Shown here in pieces: positions 1 through 7,804 of a stretch of DNA of 64,000 nt (within the stretch, counting starts at the first letter, position 1; every line of letters starts with the position of its first letter). Origin of the DNA: Kitasatospora sp. MAA4. Lineage in GTDB: Bacteria > Actinomycetota > Actinomycetes > Streptomycetales > Streptomycetaceae. Location: NCBI RefSeq assembly GCF_029893355.1, contig NZ_JARZAI010000009.1, positions 203,223-267,222 on the forward strand, written 5' to 3'. The position numbers and the translations under genes were made by a program. The notes below the pieces were generated by a model. The model saw only the letters and a program-made list of their open reading frames with translations. It ran no database searches and was not told the DNA's origin.

Positions 1-999
1 CCGATCCTGGCGCCCGAGCAGCTGCGCTCGCAGGTGCACTCGGTGCTGCGCCCGGACGTGCTGGTGTTCGCCTCGCACGGGTCGGACCGGCCGGTCTTCC
101 GCAACACGGCCCGTCAGCAGGGGGCCGACGCGGCCGGTCTGCCGACGCGCGAGCTGCCGCCGGCCGCCGCACCGGCGGCGGTGGCCGCCCCGGTCGCTGC
201 GCCGGTCGCCATGCCGCAGGCCGCCCGGCCGGAGCCGGCGGGCCCGGCTGTCGAGCGCGTCGCGGCGGGCGGCGGGCCGGTGTCGCTGGTCAAGCCGGAC
301 GTGCCGCCGACCCCGCCGCGACCGGTCCGGCCGGTGTCGTTGGCGAAGGCGGCGCCGGAGGTGGAACCTGCGGTGGAACCGGAGGCGGAGCAGCCGGTGC
401 AGATCGCGGACGCCGAACCGGTGGACGCCGCAGCCACGGACGCCGCAGTCACGGACGCCGCAGTCACGGACGCCGTACCCGTGGACGAGGCACCCGCCGA
501 CGCCGTACCCGTGGAGGCCGTACCCACCGACGCCGTCCCGCCGCAGGCGGCCCCGGCGCCTCCCGACGACTACCGCGAGGCGCTGGGCCGGATCGCCCGC
601 AGCGCCGAGGCCGGCGAGTACGCGAAGGCCGCCGGGCTGGCCCTGGCGTTGGAGCAGACAGCCGTCGCCGCGAACGGCGCGATCTCCGAGCCCGTCCTGA
701 TGATCCGTCAGATCAGGGCGCACGTCGCACGGTTGGCCGGTGAGTCGGCGCAGGCGGCAACCCTGTACCGGGAGGTCGCGCTCGTCATGATCGCTGCGCA
801 GGGGACGGAGGACCCGGAGACCCAGCGTGCCGTGACGAACGCCGAGGCCTGCTGGCGGGCGATCGCCGACCGGGAGCAGGCGCTCAAGGTGGCCCCGGAG
901 ATCCTGGAGCTGCGCGCCCACATCCCCGGCCCGGACGGCCGCAAGCTGCGCGCCTCCGAGCGCTACCTCGCGCAGCTCGCCGTCACCCCTGCGCAGTAG
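1..999 (+). CDS. 3' part of an uncharacterised Pro/Ala-rich protein with a helical C-terminal region
   Basis: The frame is open from the first base of the window, so the gene starts upstream; the GTG at 34 is only an internal candidate. The visible 332 residues have three parts: a short folded-looking stretch, about 150 residues rich in Pro, Ala, Val, Glu and Asp that are probably disordered and include a pentapeptide repeat, and about 140 helical residues with Ala/Leu/Glu spacing like TPR-type repeats (YAKAAGLALALEQ, AATLYREVALVM). No catalytic motif, signal peptide or membrane segment is visible in this part. The stop at 997-999 is followed directly by a strong hairpin. Function not recognised. 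Confidence 0.7.
   Translation, partial: PILAPEQLRSQVHSVLRPDVLVFASHGSDRPVFRNTARQQGADAAGLPTRELPPAAAPAAVAAPVAAPVAMPQAARPEPAGPAVERVAAGGGPVSLVKPDVPPTPPRPVRPVSLAKAAPEVEPAVEPEAEQPVQIADAEPVDAAATDAAVTDAAVTDAVPVDEAPADAVPVEAVPTDAVPPQAAPAPPDDYREALGRIARSAEAGEYAKAAGLALALEQTAVAANGAISEPVLMIRQIRAHVARLAGESAQAATLYREVALVMIAAQGTEDPETQRAVTNAEACWRAIADREQALKVAPEILELRAHIPGPDGRKLRASERYLAQLAVTPAQ
421..540 (+). repeat. Eight tandem 15-bp units inside the first gene
   Basis: Eight consecutive 15-bp units related to acggacgccgcagtc run exactly from 421 to 540. They encode degenerate pentapeptides (TDAAV, TDAVP, VEAVP) in frame with the gene. Two adjacent units are identical and the others differ by a few bases, which suggests slippage expansion followed by drift. 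Confidence 0.85.
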
Positions 1000-1011
1000 A
1001 CAGAGCGACGA

Positions 1012-1060
1012 ACGGCCGCTGCCCGCCCCCCGTGCGAAACGGGAGGCGGGCAGCGGCCGT
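1012..1060. terminator. Bidirectional hairpin between convergent genes
   Basis: A perfect 16-bp inverted repeat (ACGGCCGCTGCCCGCC at 1012-1027, complement at 1045-1060) encloses an inner CCCGT/ACGGG stem. It lies between the stop at 999 and the convergent stop at 1082. There is no T-tract, as is usual for actinobacterial terminators. Confidence 0.8.
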
Positions 1061-1081
1061 ACCGCTACTGCGGATCGAGCG

Positions 1082-2467
1082 TCAGCGACCGGCGATCGCG
1101 TGCACGAACTTCGCGCCGTCGATGGTGCCGAGGCCCGAGGCCAGGTCGTAGCCCTTGCCGGCCTGGTAGCCGGTCACGCCCGACCAGCCGTTGTCACCGG
1201 TGGTGACGTCGGTGATGCCGCTCCACTGCGAGGGCAGCAGCGACAGGCCGTACATCCGCCAGTTGAGCTGGCCGAGCCGGTAGCCGGCCGCCTGGTCGGC
1301 GAGTGCGACGACGCCGGAGAAGATCGGCGTGGCCTCGCTGGTGCCGCCGGTGAGGTGCCAGCCGACGGCGGTCGGGTCGTACGAGTCGTACGTCCAGGCC
1401 GCGCCGTCCACCGCCGCGCTCATGCTGATGTCGGGGGTGCCGCGGTGGTCGCCGGTCACACCGGCCACGCCCGCTTGGTACCACGGACGGTCGAAGACGG
1501 CCGAGACGCCGCCGCCGCCGGCGCCGTAGGCGTCGTGCCACACCTGGTCCGGCGCGGTGCGGTTGCCGTTGTTGTCCAGGGCCAGCTGGGTGCCGCCGAC
1601 CGAGGTCACCAGCGGGTCCGAGGACGGCCAGGAGTTGACCTTGTAGGCGTAGTTGTTGTTGTTGACGTCCGAGTCGGTCGCACCGTTGTCGCCGGAGGCG
1701 CCGAGCACCGTCACGTTGTGGTCCGCGGCGGCCTTGAAGGCGTAGCGCAGCTTGGTGAGGGAGGAGTAGTCGCCCTTGTCGAAGCCGGGGAAGGTGTTCT
1801 CCGTGGCGCCGAAGCTCTGCGAGATGACGTCGCCCTTGCCCTGCTTGATGAGCGACTGCTCGGCGTCCATCATCTCGGGCAGGCCGGTGACGCCCTCGGT
1901 CTCCGCGACGGCGGTCTCGACGAGCAGGATGTGCGCGTCGGGCGCCATGGCGTGGGCGTACTCGACGTCGAGCGTCGTCTCGCCGGCCCAGCTGGTCTGG
2001 TCCGCGTTCTTCGGGTCGAAGACGGGGACGTTGCCCCACTTCTGGACCTCGACCTGCGTGTCGGGCAGGCCCCACTGCTTGTCGAAGGTCTGCAGGTCGG
2101 CCTGGATCGTCGGCGAGCCGAAGGAGTCGACGATGACGATCGTGCGGCCCTTGCCGGTGATGCCCTGCTTGTACAGCGGGTTCAGGTCGTACGCGGTGCG
2201 GTACTGCAGCGGCGAGTAGCAGTGGATGCCGATCTGCGTGACGCAGTCCGACGTCGACAGCGGGGCCGGGCGCGCGGTGGCGTTGAAGTGGCCTGCGGAG
2301 GCGGGCTGCAACTTGAACGTCACGCCGGACGGGGTGCTTGCGGCGGCAACCGTGGTCTGCGCGGTAACCGTGCCTGCCGTCAGGGCGGTGGCCCCGACAG
2401 CGAGCAGTGCGAGCGCACGCGCGGTCATGGAGCGTCGGGGGCCCGCGGTGACGGGGGAGGTGCCCAT
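1082..2467 (-). CDS. Secreted S53 family (sedolisin) serine-carboxyl peptidase
   Basis: 461 aa. The start ATG at 2467 follows AAAGGAG by 5 nt. An N-terminal signal segment (hydrophobic about 17-42, Ala-rich end) directs export. The mature part is the sedolisin catalytic domain without the long N-terminal propeptide of classical members. Sedolisins use a Ser-Glu-Asp triad; here E163 and D167 lie in WAGETTLDVEY, the nucleophile is S377 in GGTSEATP (family pattern SGTSxxxP), and D260 in ASGDNGA fits the oxyanion Asp. The C-terminal segment with Asp/Gly-rich turns (DVTTGDNGW, YDLASGLG) matches the calcium-binding end of the family. Expected role: acid-tolerant extracellular proteolysis. It stands alone, convergent with the upstream gene, with a palindrome just ahead of its ribosome binding site. 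Confidence 0.92.
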   Translation of the reverse strand: MGTSPVTAGPRRSMTARALALLAVGATALTAGTVTAQTTVAAASTPSGVTFKLQPASAGHFNATARPAPLSTSDCVTQIGIHCYSPLQYRTAYDLNPLYKQGITGKGRTIVIVDSFGSPTIQADLQTFDKQWGLPDTQVEVQKWGNVPVFDPKNADQTSWAGETTLDVEYAHAMAPDAHILLVETAVAETEGVTGLPEMMDAEQSLIKQGKGDVISQSFGATENTFPGFDKGDYSSLTKLRYAFKAAADHNVTVLGASGDNGATDSDVNNNNYAYKVNSWPSSDPLVTSVGGTQLALDNNGNRTAPDQVWHDAYGAGGGGVSAVFDRPWYQAGVAGVTGDHRGTPDISMSAAVDGAAWTYDSYDPTAVGWHLTGGTSEATPIFSGVVALADQAAGYRLGQLNWRMYGLSLLPSQWSGITDVTTGDNGWSGVTGYQAGKGYDLASGLGTIDGAKFVHAIAGR

Positions 2468-2488
2468 GGAACTCCTTTGATGGTGGGT

Positions 2489-2511
2489 CGGACCGACACA
2501 AGGTCGGTCCG
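2489..2511 (-). promoter_or_regulatory. Palindrome in the 5' region of the sedolisin gene
   Basis: CGGACCGAC (2489-2497), a 5-nt spacer and GTCGGTCCG (2503-2511) form a perfect 9-bp inverted repeat about 22 nt upstream of the start codon, just ahead of the AAAGGAG site. It could be a repressor operator or an RNA hairpin that controls access to the leader. The remaining 2512-2765 region, between divergent genes, shows no further gene. Confidence 0.5.
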
Positions 2512-2765
2512 GTTATCCCATCGTGTGAAGAGCCGATGGATCTATAGTCCTTTCGGACTCTTGACATGAGCGCACGCCATACCAACAGGTAACTCGTTCA
2601 GCCCAGAACCCCGGTGGACGTCCAGCGTGACCCGAAGGGCGTCAAACCCCGGTAAAGACTCCGGAGGTGCTGAGTGCCGGTCGGTCTGTTCGCGGGTGGC
2701 GGACAGCTTGCGCCGTGGGCGGACAGGTCGTGCAATCGGCCGCCCGATGTGGCGAGACTGTGTGC

Positions 2766-3809
2766 ATGAGACTTCTGGTGATCGGTGGTTCGGTGTTCCT
2801 CGGACAGGCCTTCGTGGCCGACGCGTTGGCGCGCGGCTGGGAGGTGACGACGTTCAACCGCGGGCAGACCGCCCGCGACCTGCCCGGGGTCGAGGTCGTG
2901 CGCGGCGACCGCGAGGTGCAGGCCGACCTGGACCGGCTGGCCGAGGCCGGCCCGTGGGACGCGGTGGTGGACGTCTGCGGCTACGTGCCGCGGGTGGTGG
3001 GCGCCTCGGTGCGGGCGCTGGCGCAGCAGACCCGGACGTACCTGTTCGTCTCCTCCATCAGTGCGGTGCAGGAGTGGGGCACGGCGGCGGTGGACGAGTC
3101 CTCGGCGCGCTTCGCGTGCGCCGCCGACGCAGACCAGGACGCCGGCGAGTACGGCGCGCTCAAGGCGGGGTGCGAGCGCGCGGTCGAGGAGGGCTTCCCG
3201 CAGGGCGCGCTGGTGCTGGAGCCCGGGCTGATCATGGGCCCGGGGGACCGGGCGGGTCGGCTGACCTCGTGGTTGGCCCGGGCGGCCCGGGGCGGCCGGA
3301 TGGTGGCTCCGGGAGGGCAGGGGGCGCCGGAGCGGCCGATGCAGCTGATCGACGCCCGCGACATCGCCGCGTTCGGCCTGGACCAGGTGGAGCGCGGCGG
3401 CACCGGTCGCTACCTGGTCAGCGGGGTCCGGGCCAACACGACCTGGGGCGAGTTCCTGGGCGAGTGCCTGGCGGTGACCGGGTCGAAGGCCGAACTCGTC
3501 TGGGTGGACGACGCGTTGCTCCAGGAGCACGAGGTCGAGCCGTGGACCGAACTGCCGCTCTGGATGCCGCCGGGCATCGGCGGCGACGCGGTGTGGGAGC
3601 CGGACTCCTCCCGGGCAATCGCCGCGGGGCTGCGCTGCCGACCGGTGGTGGAGTCGATCCGGGACACCTGGGCCTGGCTGTCCACGCCGGAGGGCGAGGC
3701 GGAGGCGTTCAGTGCCTACCGCAGCTTCGCCCAGAGCGGCCTGCAGAACCGGGGGCTGGCCCCGGAGAAGGAGCAGCGCATCCTGGACGCCTGGGCCGCG
3801 CGCGGCTGA
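2766..3809 (+). CDS. NAD-dependent epimerase/dehydratase-type extended SDR
   Basis: 347 aa from ATG 2766; upstream in-frame codons to 2667 give no plausible protein start. The N-terminus MRLLVIGGSVFLGQ is a Rossmann dinucleotide-binding start, with the extended-SDR variant GGSxFLG. VDVCGYVP and LFVSSISAV continue the fold, and DEYGALKAGCERA-like text (YGALK near residues 130-134) carries the Tyr-x3-Lys pair. The C-terminal substrate domain ends with a conserved PLWMPPG stretch. Family members reduce or epimerise nucleotide-linked or other carbonyl substrates; the actual substrate is not evident. It is monocistronic, divergent from the sedolisin gene and convergent with the reductase that follows. 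Confidence 0.8.
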   Translation: MRLLVIGGSVFLGQAFVADALARGWEVTTFNRGQTARDLPGVEVVRGDREVQADLDRLAEAGPWDAVVDVCGYVPRVVGASVRALAQQTRTYLFVSSISAVQEWGTAAVDESSARFACAADADQDAGEYGALKAGCERAVEEGFPQGALVLEPGLIMGPGDRAGRLTSWLARAARGGRMVAPGGQGAPERPMQLIDARDIAAFGLDQVERGGTGRYLVSGVRANTTWGEFLGECLAVTGSKAELVWVDDALLQEHEVEPWTELPLWMPPGIGGDAVWEPDSSRAIAAGLRCRPVVESIRDTWAWLSTPEGEAEAFSAYRSFAQSGLQNRGLAPEKEQRILDAWAARG

Positions 3810-3833
3810 GCCGGGACCACGTGGTCCCGGCTC
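3808..3833. terminator. Bidirectional terminator palindrome
   Basis: A perfect 26-bp palindrome (arm GAGCCGGGACCAC) begins at the stop codon of the epimerase-like gene and lies 16 bp from the convergent stop at 3850. It is well placed to end both transcripts. Confidence 0.8.
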
Positions 3834-3849
3834 GATCGCATCAACGCCC

Positions 3850-4617
3850 TCAGCGGGCGCCGCCGTTGACGTAGAGGGTCTGGCCGCTGACGTACGAGGC
3901 CTCCTCGCTGGCCAGGAAGGCGACCACCGCGGCGATCTCCTCGGGCCGGCCGACCCGGCGCAGCGGCGTCCGGCCGGCCACCTCCGACTGGTGGTCCTCG
4001 GGCGTCGCGCCGACCCGCTCGGCGGTCGCCGCGGTCATCGCGGTGGCGATGTAACCGGGCGCCACCGCATTGACGTTGATGTTGTACGGGCCGAGCTCGA
4101 TCGCCAGCGTGGCGGTCAGGCCCTGGATGCCGGCCTTGGCGGCGGCGTAGTTGGCCTGGCCGCGGGCACCGAGCGCCGAACGCGAGCTGAGCGAGACGAT
4201 CTTCCCGAACTTCTGCGCCACCATGTACTTCTGGGCCGCCTGGCTGCAGTTGAAGGCGCTGGTGAGGTTGACCGACAGTACGGTGTCCCAGTCCGCCTTG
4301 GGCATCTTGAAGAAGAGGTTGTCGCGGGTGATCCCGGCGTTGTTCACCAGGATCTGCACGCCTCCCAACTCCTCGGCCACGGCGGCGAACACGGCCTCCA
4401 CTGCGTCGTAGTCGGAGACGTCGCAGCCGTAGGCGCGGGCGCTGCCGCCCTTGGCGGTGATCGCGTCGACGGTGCCCTGCGCGCGCTCGGCCGTCAGGTC
4501 GACCACCGCGACGGTTGCGCCCTCCTCGGCGAGCAGCAGGGCGGTGGCGGCGCCGATGCCCTGCGCGGCTCCGGTGACGACGGCCACCTTGCCAGCGAAG
4601 CCGGTGTACTTCGGCAT
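3850..4617 (-). CDS. fabG: 3-oxoacyl-[ACP]/3-hydroxyacyl-CoA reductase-type SDR (FabG family)
   Basis: 255 aa. ATG 4617 is preceded by AAGGAG 7 nt upstream; in-frame codons further upstream overlap the thiolase gene and are rejected. All classical SDR marks are present: TGAAQGIG (15-22), NNAG (92-95), N117, S144, Y157 and K161, and the C-terminal SGQTLYVNGG. These reduce a 3-oxoacyl thioester with NAD(P)H or run the reverse step. The gene ends an operon with acyl-CoA dehydrogenase and thiolase, so its substrate is more likely a 3-hydroxyacyl-CoA of beta-oxidation than an ACP ester of fatty acid synthesis. The symbol reflects family, not proven role. Confidence 0.88.
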   Translation of the reverse strand: MPKYTGFAGKVAVVTGAAQGIGAATALLLAEEGATVAVVDLTAERAQGTVDAITAKGGSARAYGCDVSDYDAVEAVFAAVAEELGGVQILVNNAGITRDNLFFKMPKADWDTVLSVNLTSAFNCSQAAQKYMVAQKFGKIVSLSSRSALGARGQANYAAAKAGIQGLTATLAIELGPYNINVNAVAPGYIATAMTAATAERVGATPEDHQSEVAGRTPLRRVGRPEEIAAVVAFLASEEASYVSGQTLYVNGGAR

Positions 4618-4643
4618 GTGGTTCTCCTTCGGGTACAGAGATC

Positions 4644-5831
4644 TCAGACGTTCTCGACGAGCACGGCGCTGCCCTGGCCGACGCCCACGCACATGGTGGC
4701 CAGCCCCCGCCGGGCGCCGGTGCGGCGCATCCGGTGCAGCAGGGTGGTGAGGATCCGGGCGCCCGAGCCGCCCAGCGGGTGGCCCAGCGCGATCGCGCCG
4801 CCGGTGGGGTTGACCAGCTCCGGGTCGAAGCCCAACTCGTCGACGCAGGCCAGCGCCTGGGCGGCGAAGGCCTCGTTGAACTCGGCCTCCTGGACGTCCT
4901 CGACGCTCCAGCCCAGCCGTCCCAGCACCTTGCGGGTGGCCGGCACCGGTCCGATGCCCATGACGTCCGGGTGCACGCCGGCCGAGGCGCCCGCCGCGTA
5001 CCGGCCGAGCGGCTCCAACCCCAGGTCGTTCAGGGCCTCTTCACTGACCAGCAGCAGGCCGGCCGCGCCGTCGTTCATCGGCGAGGCGTTGCCGGCGGTG
5101 ACCGTGCCGCCGGCCCGGAAGGCGGGCTTGAGCTGGGCCAGGCGCTCCAGGCTGCTGTCCTCGCGGATGCCCTCGTCCTGGCTGACCGTCACGCCGTCCG
5201 GCCGCAGCACGGGCAGGAGTTCGGCGTCGAAGTGGCCGTCCTTGCGGGCGGCGGCGGCGCGCTGGTGACTGCGCAGCGCGAAGGCGTCCTGGCGTTCGCG
5301 GCTGATGCCGTACCGGGCCGCGACCTCCTCGGCCGTCTCGCCCATGCTCAGCACGCCGTGCAGCTCGTGCATCCGGGGGTTGGTGATCCGCCAGCCGAGC
5401 CGGGTGTCGAAGGTCTCCATCCGGTGCGGCAGGGCCTCGTCCGGGCGGGGGAGCACGAAGGGCGCCCGGCTCATCGACTCGCAGCCGCCGGCGATCACGA
5501 TCTCCGCCTCGCCGGAGCCGATCGCCCGCGCCGCGCTGGTGACGGCCTCCAGGCCGGAGGCGCAGAGCCGGTTGACGGTGGCGCCGGGCACGCTCTCGGG
5601 CAGGCCGGCCAGCAGGACGGCCATCCGGGCGGCGTTGCGGTTGTCCTCGCCCGCCTGGTTGGCCGCACCCCAGTAGACGTCGTCGATCCGGGCCGGGTCC
5701 AGGGCCGGCACCTCGGCCAGCAGGCCGCGCAGTACGGCTGCTGAGAGGTCGTCGGGGCGGATGGTGGACAGCGCGCCGCGCAGGCGGCCGATCGGGGTGC
5801 GGCGGGCGGCGGCGAAGTAGACAGGGCGCAC
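4644..5831 (-). CDS. Acetyl-CoA C-acyltransferase (degradative thiolase)
   Basis: 395 aa, GTG start at 5831 with CAGGAG upstream. Thiolase marks: active-site C90 in [21 protein letters not shown] (N319), H351 in [16 protein letters not shown] and C381 in MCVGVGQG. These cleave 3-ketoacyl-CoA with CoA into acetyl-CoA and a shortened acyl-CoA. The length is typical and the type is FadA/PaaJ-like, distinct from biosynthetic acetoacetyl-CoA thiolases mainly by context. Gaps of 33 and 26 bp to its neighbours indicate an operon acyl-CoA dehydrogenase, thiolase, reductase. No enoyl-CoA hydratase is in the cluster, so it must be supplied elsewhere. Confidence 0.93.
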   Translation of the reverse strand: MRPVYFAAARRTPIGRLRGALSTIRPDDLSAAVLRGLLAEVPALDPARIDDVYWGAANQAGEDNRNAARMAVLLAGLPESVPGATVNRLCASGLEAVTSAARAIGSGEAEIVIAGGCESMSRAPFVLPRPDEALPHRMETFDTRLGWRITNPRMHELHGVLSMGETAEEVAARYGISRERQDAFALRSHQRAAAARKDGHFDAELLPVLRPDGVTVSQDEGIREDSSLERLAQLKPAFRAGGTVTAGNASPMNDGAAGLLLVSEEALNDLGLEPLGRYAAGASAGVHPDVMGIGPVPATRKVLGRLGWSVEDVQEAEFNEAFAAQALACVDELGFDPELVNPTGGAIALGHPLGGSGARILTTLLHRMRRTGARRGLATMCVGVGQGSAVLVENV

Positions 5832-5864
5832 GGCTTTGGGCTCCTGAGTAGGGGAAGGAAGGAA

Positions 5865-7013
5865 TCAGAACGCGTTGACGCCGGTGAGGGCGCGACCGAT
5901 CAGCAGCTTCTGGATCTGGCTGGTGCCCTCGTACAGGGTCATCACCCGGGCGTCGCGCAGGAGTTTGCCGACCGGGTACTCGTCGATGTAGCCGTATCCG
6001 CCGAAGACCTGCAGCGCGTTGTTGGCCGCCCGCACAGCGGCCTCGCTCGCGAAGAGCTTGGCGGTGGAGGACTCGGTGGCGAACGGCAGACCGCGCTCGA
6101 TGAGGTCGGCGACCTGCCAGGTCAGCAGGCGGGCGGCGGCCAGGTCGACCGAGATGTCCGCGATCAGCTCCTGCACCAGCTGGTAGGAGGCGATCGGCTT
6201 GCCGAACTGCTCGCGCTCCTTCGCGTAGCCGACCGCCGCGTCCAGGCAGGCCTGGGCGATGCCGACGCAGCCGGCCGCCACCGACATCCGGCCCTTGGCG
6301 AGCGCCGCCATGGCCACCGTGAAGCCCTTGCCCTCGGCGCCGAGCCGGGCGGTGTCCGGCACCCGGACGCCGTCGAGGACCAGCTCCGCGGTCGCCTGGC
6401 CGCGCAGGCCGAGCTTGCCGTGGATCTCCCGGCGCTCGAATCCGGGGGTGTCGGTCGGCACCAGGAAGGCGGTGACGCCCTTGTGGCCCGGCTCGCCGGT
6501 GCGGGCGAAGACCAGCGCGACGTCGGCCCAGGTGCCGTTGGTGATGAACATCTTCGAGCCCGTGAGCACCCAGTGGTCGCCGTCCCGGACCGCCCGGGTA
6601 GCCAGGTTGGCGGCGTCCGACCCGGTGCCGGGCTCGGTGAGGGCGAAGCAGCCCAGCGCCTGGCCGGAGGTCAGCCGGGGCAGCCAGTGGCGCTTCTGCT
6701 CCTCGCTGCCGTAGGCGTTGACCGACTTGGCGACCAGGCCCAGGGTGACCGAGACGATGCCGCGCACCGCGGAGTCGCCGCGGCCCAGCTCCTCCAGGAC
6801 CAGGCAGTAGGCGAGGTGGTCGCCTCCGCTGCCGCCGTACTCCTCGGGGATGGTCAGGCCCAGGAAGCCGAGCTTGCCGAGCCGGCCGATGATCGTCCGG
6901 TCCACGGACTCGGCGCGGTCCCAGGCGGCGGCGTGCGGGGCGATCTCACGGTCGGTGAAGTCGGCGGCCAGCGCGCGGACGGCCGCCTGCTCCTCGGACA
7001 GCTCCAGGTTCAT
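5865..7013 (-). CDS. Acyl-CoA dehydrogenase
   Basis: 382 aa from ATG 7013. The three acyl-CoA dehydrogenase domains are evident: an N-terminal helical domain, the beta domain with CFALTEPGTGSDAANL (FAD contact) and ITNGTWAD, and the C-terminal domain with REQFGKPIASYQL, QVFGGYGYIDEYPV and the catalytic base E362 in YEGTSQIQ. It oxidises acyl-CoA to the 2-enoyl-CoA with FAD and passes electrons to ETF. It is first in a three-gene minus-strand operon and divergent from a TetR regulator. A 21-bp palindrome in the 86-bp intergenic region is the likely repressor site. Confidence 0.94.
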   Translation of the reverse strand: MNLELSEEQAAVRALAADFTDREIAPHAAAWDRAESVDRTIIGRLGKLGFLGLTIPEEYGGSGGDHLAYCLVLEELGRGDSAVRGIVSVTLGLVAKSVNAYGSEEQKRHWLPRLTSGQALGCFALTEPGTGSDAANLATRAVRDGDHWVLTGSKMFITNGTWADVALVFARTGEPGHKGVTAFLVPTDTPGFERREIHGKLGLRGQATAELVLDGVRVPDTARLGAEGKGFTVAMAALAKGRMSVAAGCVGIAQACLDAAVGYAKEREQFGKPIASYQLVQELIADISVDLAAARLLTWQVADLIERGLPFATESSTAKLFASEAAVRAANNALQVFGGYGYIDEYPVGKLLRDARVMTLYEGTSQIQKLLIGRALTGVNAF

Positions 7014-7049
7014 CGATCAGGGCCCTTCAGGCAGACGACCGGTCCAGGG

Positions 7050-7070
7050 TAAACTAGCAGTGCAAGTTTA
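7050..7070. promoter_or_regulatory. TetR-type operator between the acyl-CoA operon and its regulator
   Basis: A 21-bp odd-centred palindrome, TAAACTaGC-AGT-GCaAGTTTA, has a single mismatched pair. It is AT-rich against a GC-rich background, lies 37 bp upstream of the acyl-CoA dehydrogenase start and 30 bp upstream of the preferred TetR start, and overlaps an alternative ATG at 7070, which argues against that start. Likely target of the adjacent TetR protein. Confidence 0.7.
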
Positions 7071-7099
7071 TGTCGGACGCTGAAGGAAGGGAACCCCCC

Positions 7100-7804
7100 A
7101 TGGCCCGCCCCCGTACGCCGCTGCTCAGCCGCGAGCGGATCGTCGTGGCCGCGCTGGCCCTGGTGGACGCCGAGGGCCTGGGCGCGCTCTCCACCCGCCG
7201 GCTGGCGGCCGTCCTCTCGGTCAGCGGCCCCTCGCTCTACAACCACTTCGCCACCAAGGACGAGCTGCTGGACGCGGTGGTGGACAGCGTGATCGGCGAG
7301 GTGGACCTCTCGATGTTCCGTACGGCCGGTGCCGACTGGCGCGGCGCGCTGGGCGCCTGGGCCCGCTCCTACCGCGCCGCGCTCGCCGCGCACCCCAGCA
7401 TCGTCCCGGTGCTGGCGCAGGGCCCCGGCCGGCGGCCGAACGCGCTGCGGCTGGCCGACGCGGTGTACGGCTGCCTGGTCGAGGCGGGCTGGCCGCGCGG
7501 CCAGGCGACCCGGATCGGCGCGCTGATGCGCTACTTCGTCGCGGGGTCGGCGCTCGGCTCGTTCGCGGCGGGCTTCCCGGAGGACGCCGAGCTGTACGCG
7601 ACCGAGTACCCGCACCTCGGCGAGGCGCACCGGATCGCCGAGCACCGCCGGGAGATCGACGAGGGCGCCTTCGAGACCGGCCTGGAGGCGCTGCTGGACG
7701 GCCTCGACCTGCGCTACCTACGGACGGTCGCGGGCCGGCCGGCCGGTCACCAGGGCTCGCGGGCGAGGAACGCCGGGCGGGTGGAGGGGTCCACCGGGTC
7801 GTAG
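7100..7804 (+). CDS. TetR family transcriptional regulator
   Basis: 234 aa. ATG 7100 has a good GAAGGAAGGG site 8 nt upstream and is preferred over ATG 7070, which lies in the operator. The N-terminal helix-turn-helix (residues about 12-60) contains LSTRRLAAVLSVSGPSLYNHFATKDELLDAV, the usual TetR recognition text. The rest is the all-helical ligand/dimerisation domain (TetR C-terminal family of the LYNH type). Likely represses the divergent acyl-CoA operon and itself, with an acyl-CoA or related acid as ligand by inference. The 3' end overlaps the convergent nitric oxide synthase gene by 58 bp. Confidence 0.88.
   Translation: MARPRTPLLSRERIVVAALALVDAEGLGALSTRRLAAVLSVSGPSLYNHFATKDELLDAVVDSVIGEVDLSMFRTAGADWRGALGAWARSYRAALAAHPSIVPVLAQGPGRRPNALRLADAVYGCLVEAGWPRGQATRIGALMRYFVAGSALGSFAAGFPEDAELYATEYPHLGEAHRIAEHRREIDEGAFETGLEALLDGLDLRYLRTVAGRPAGHQGSRARNAGRVEGSTGS

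Noticed and set aside
7070..7099. ATG 7070 as start of the first TetR gene
   Set aside because: It lies on the last base pairs of the 21-bp operator and has no ribosome site, whereas ATG 7100 has one.
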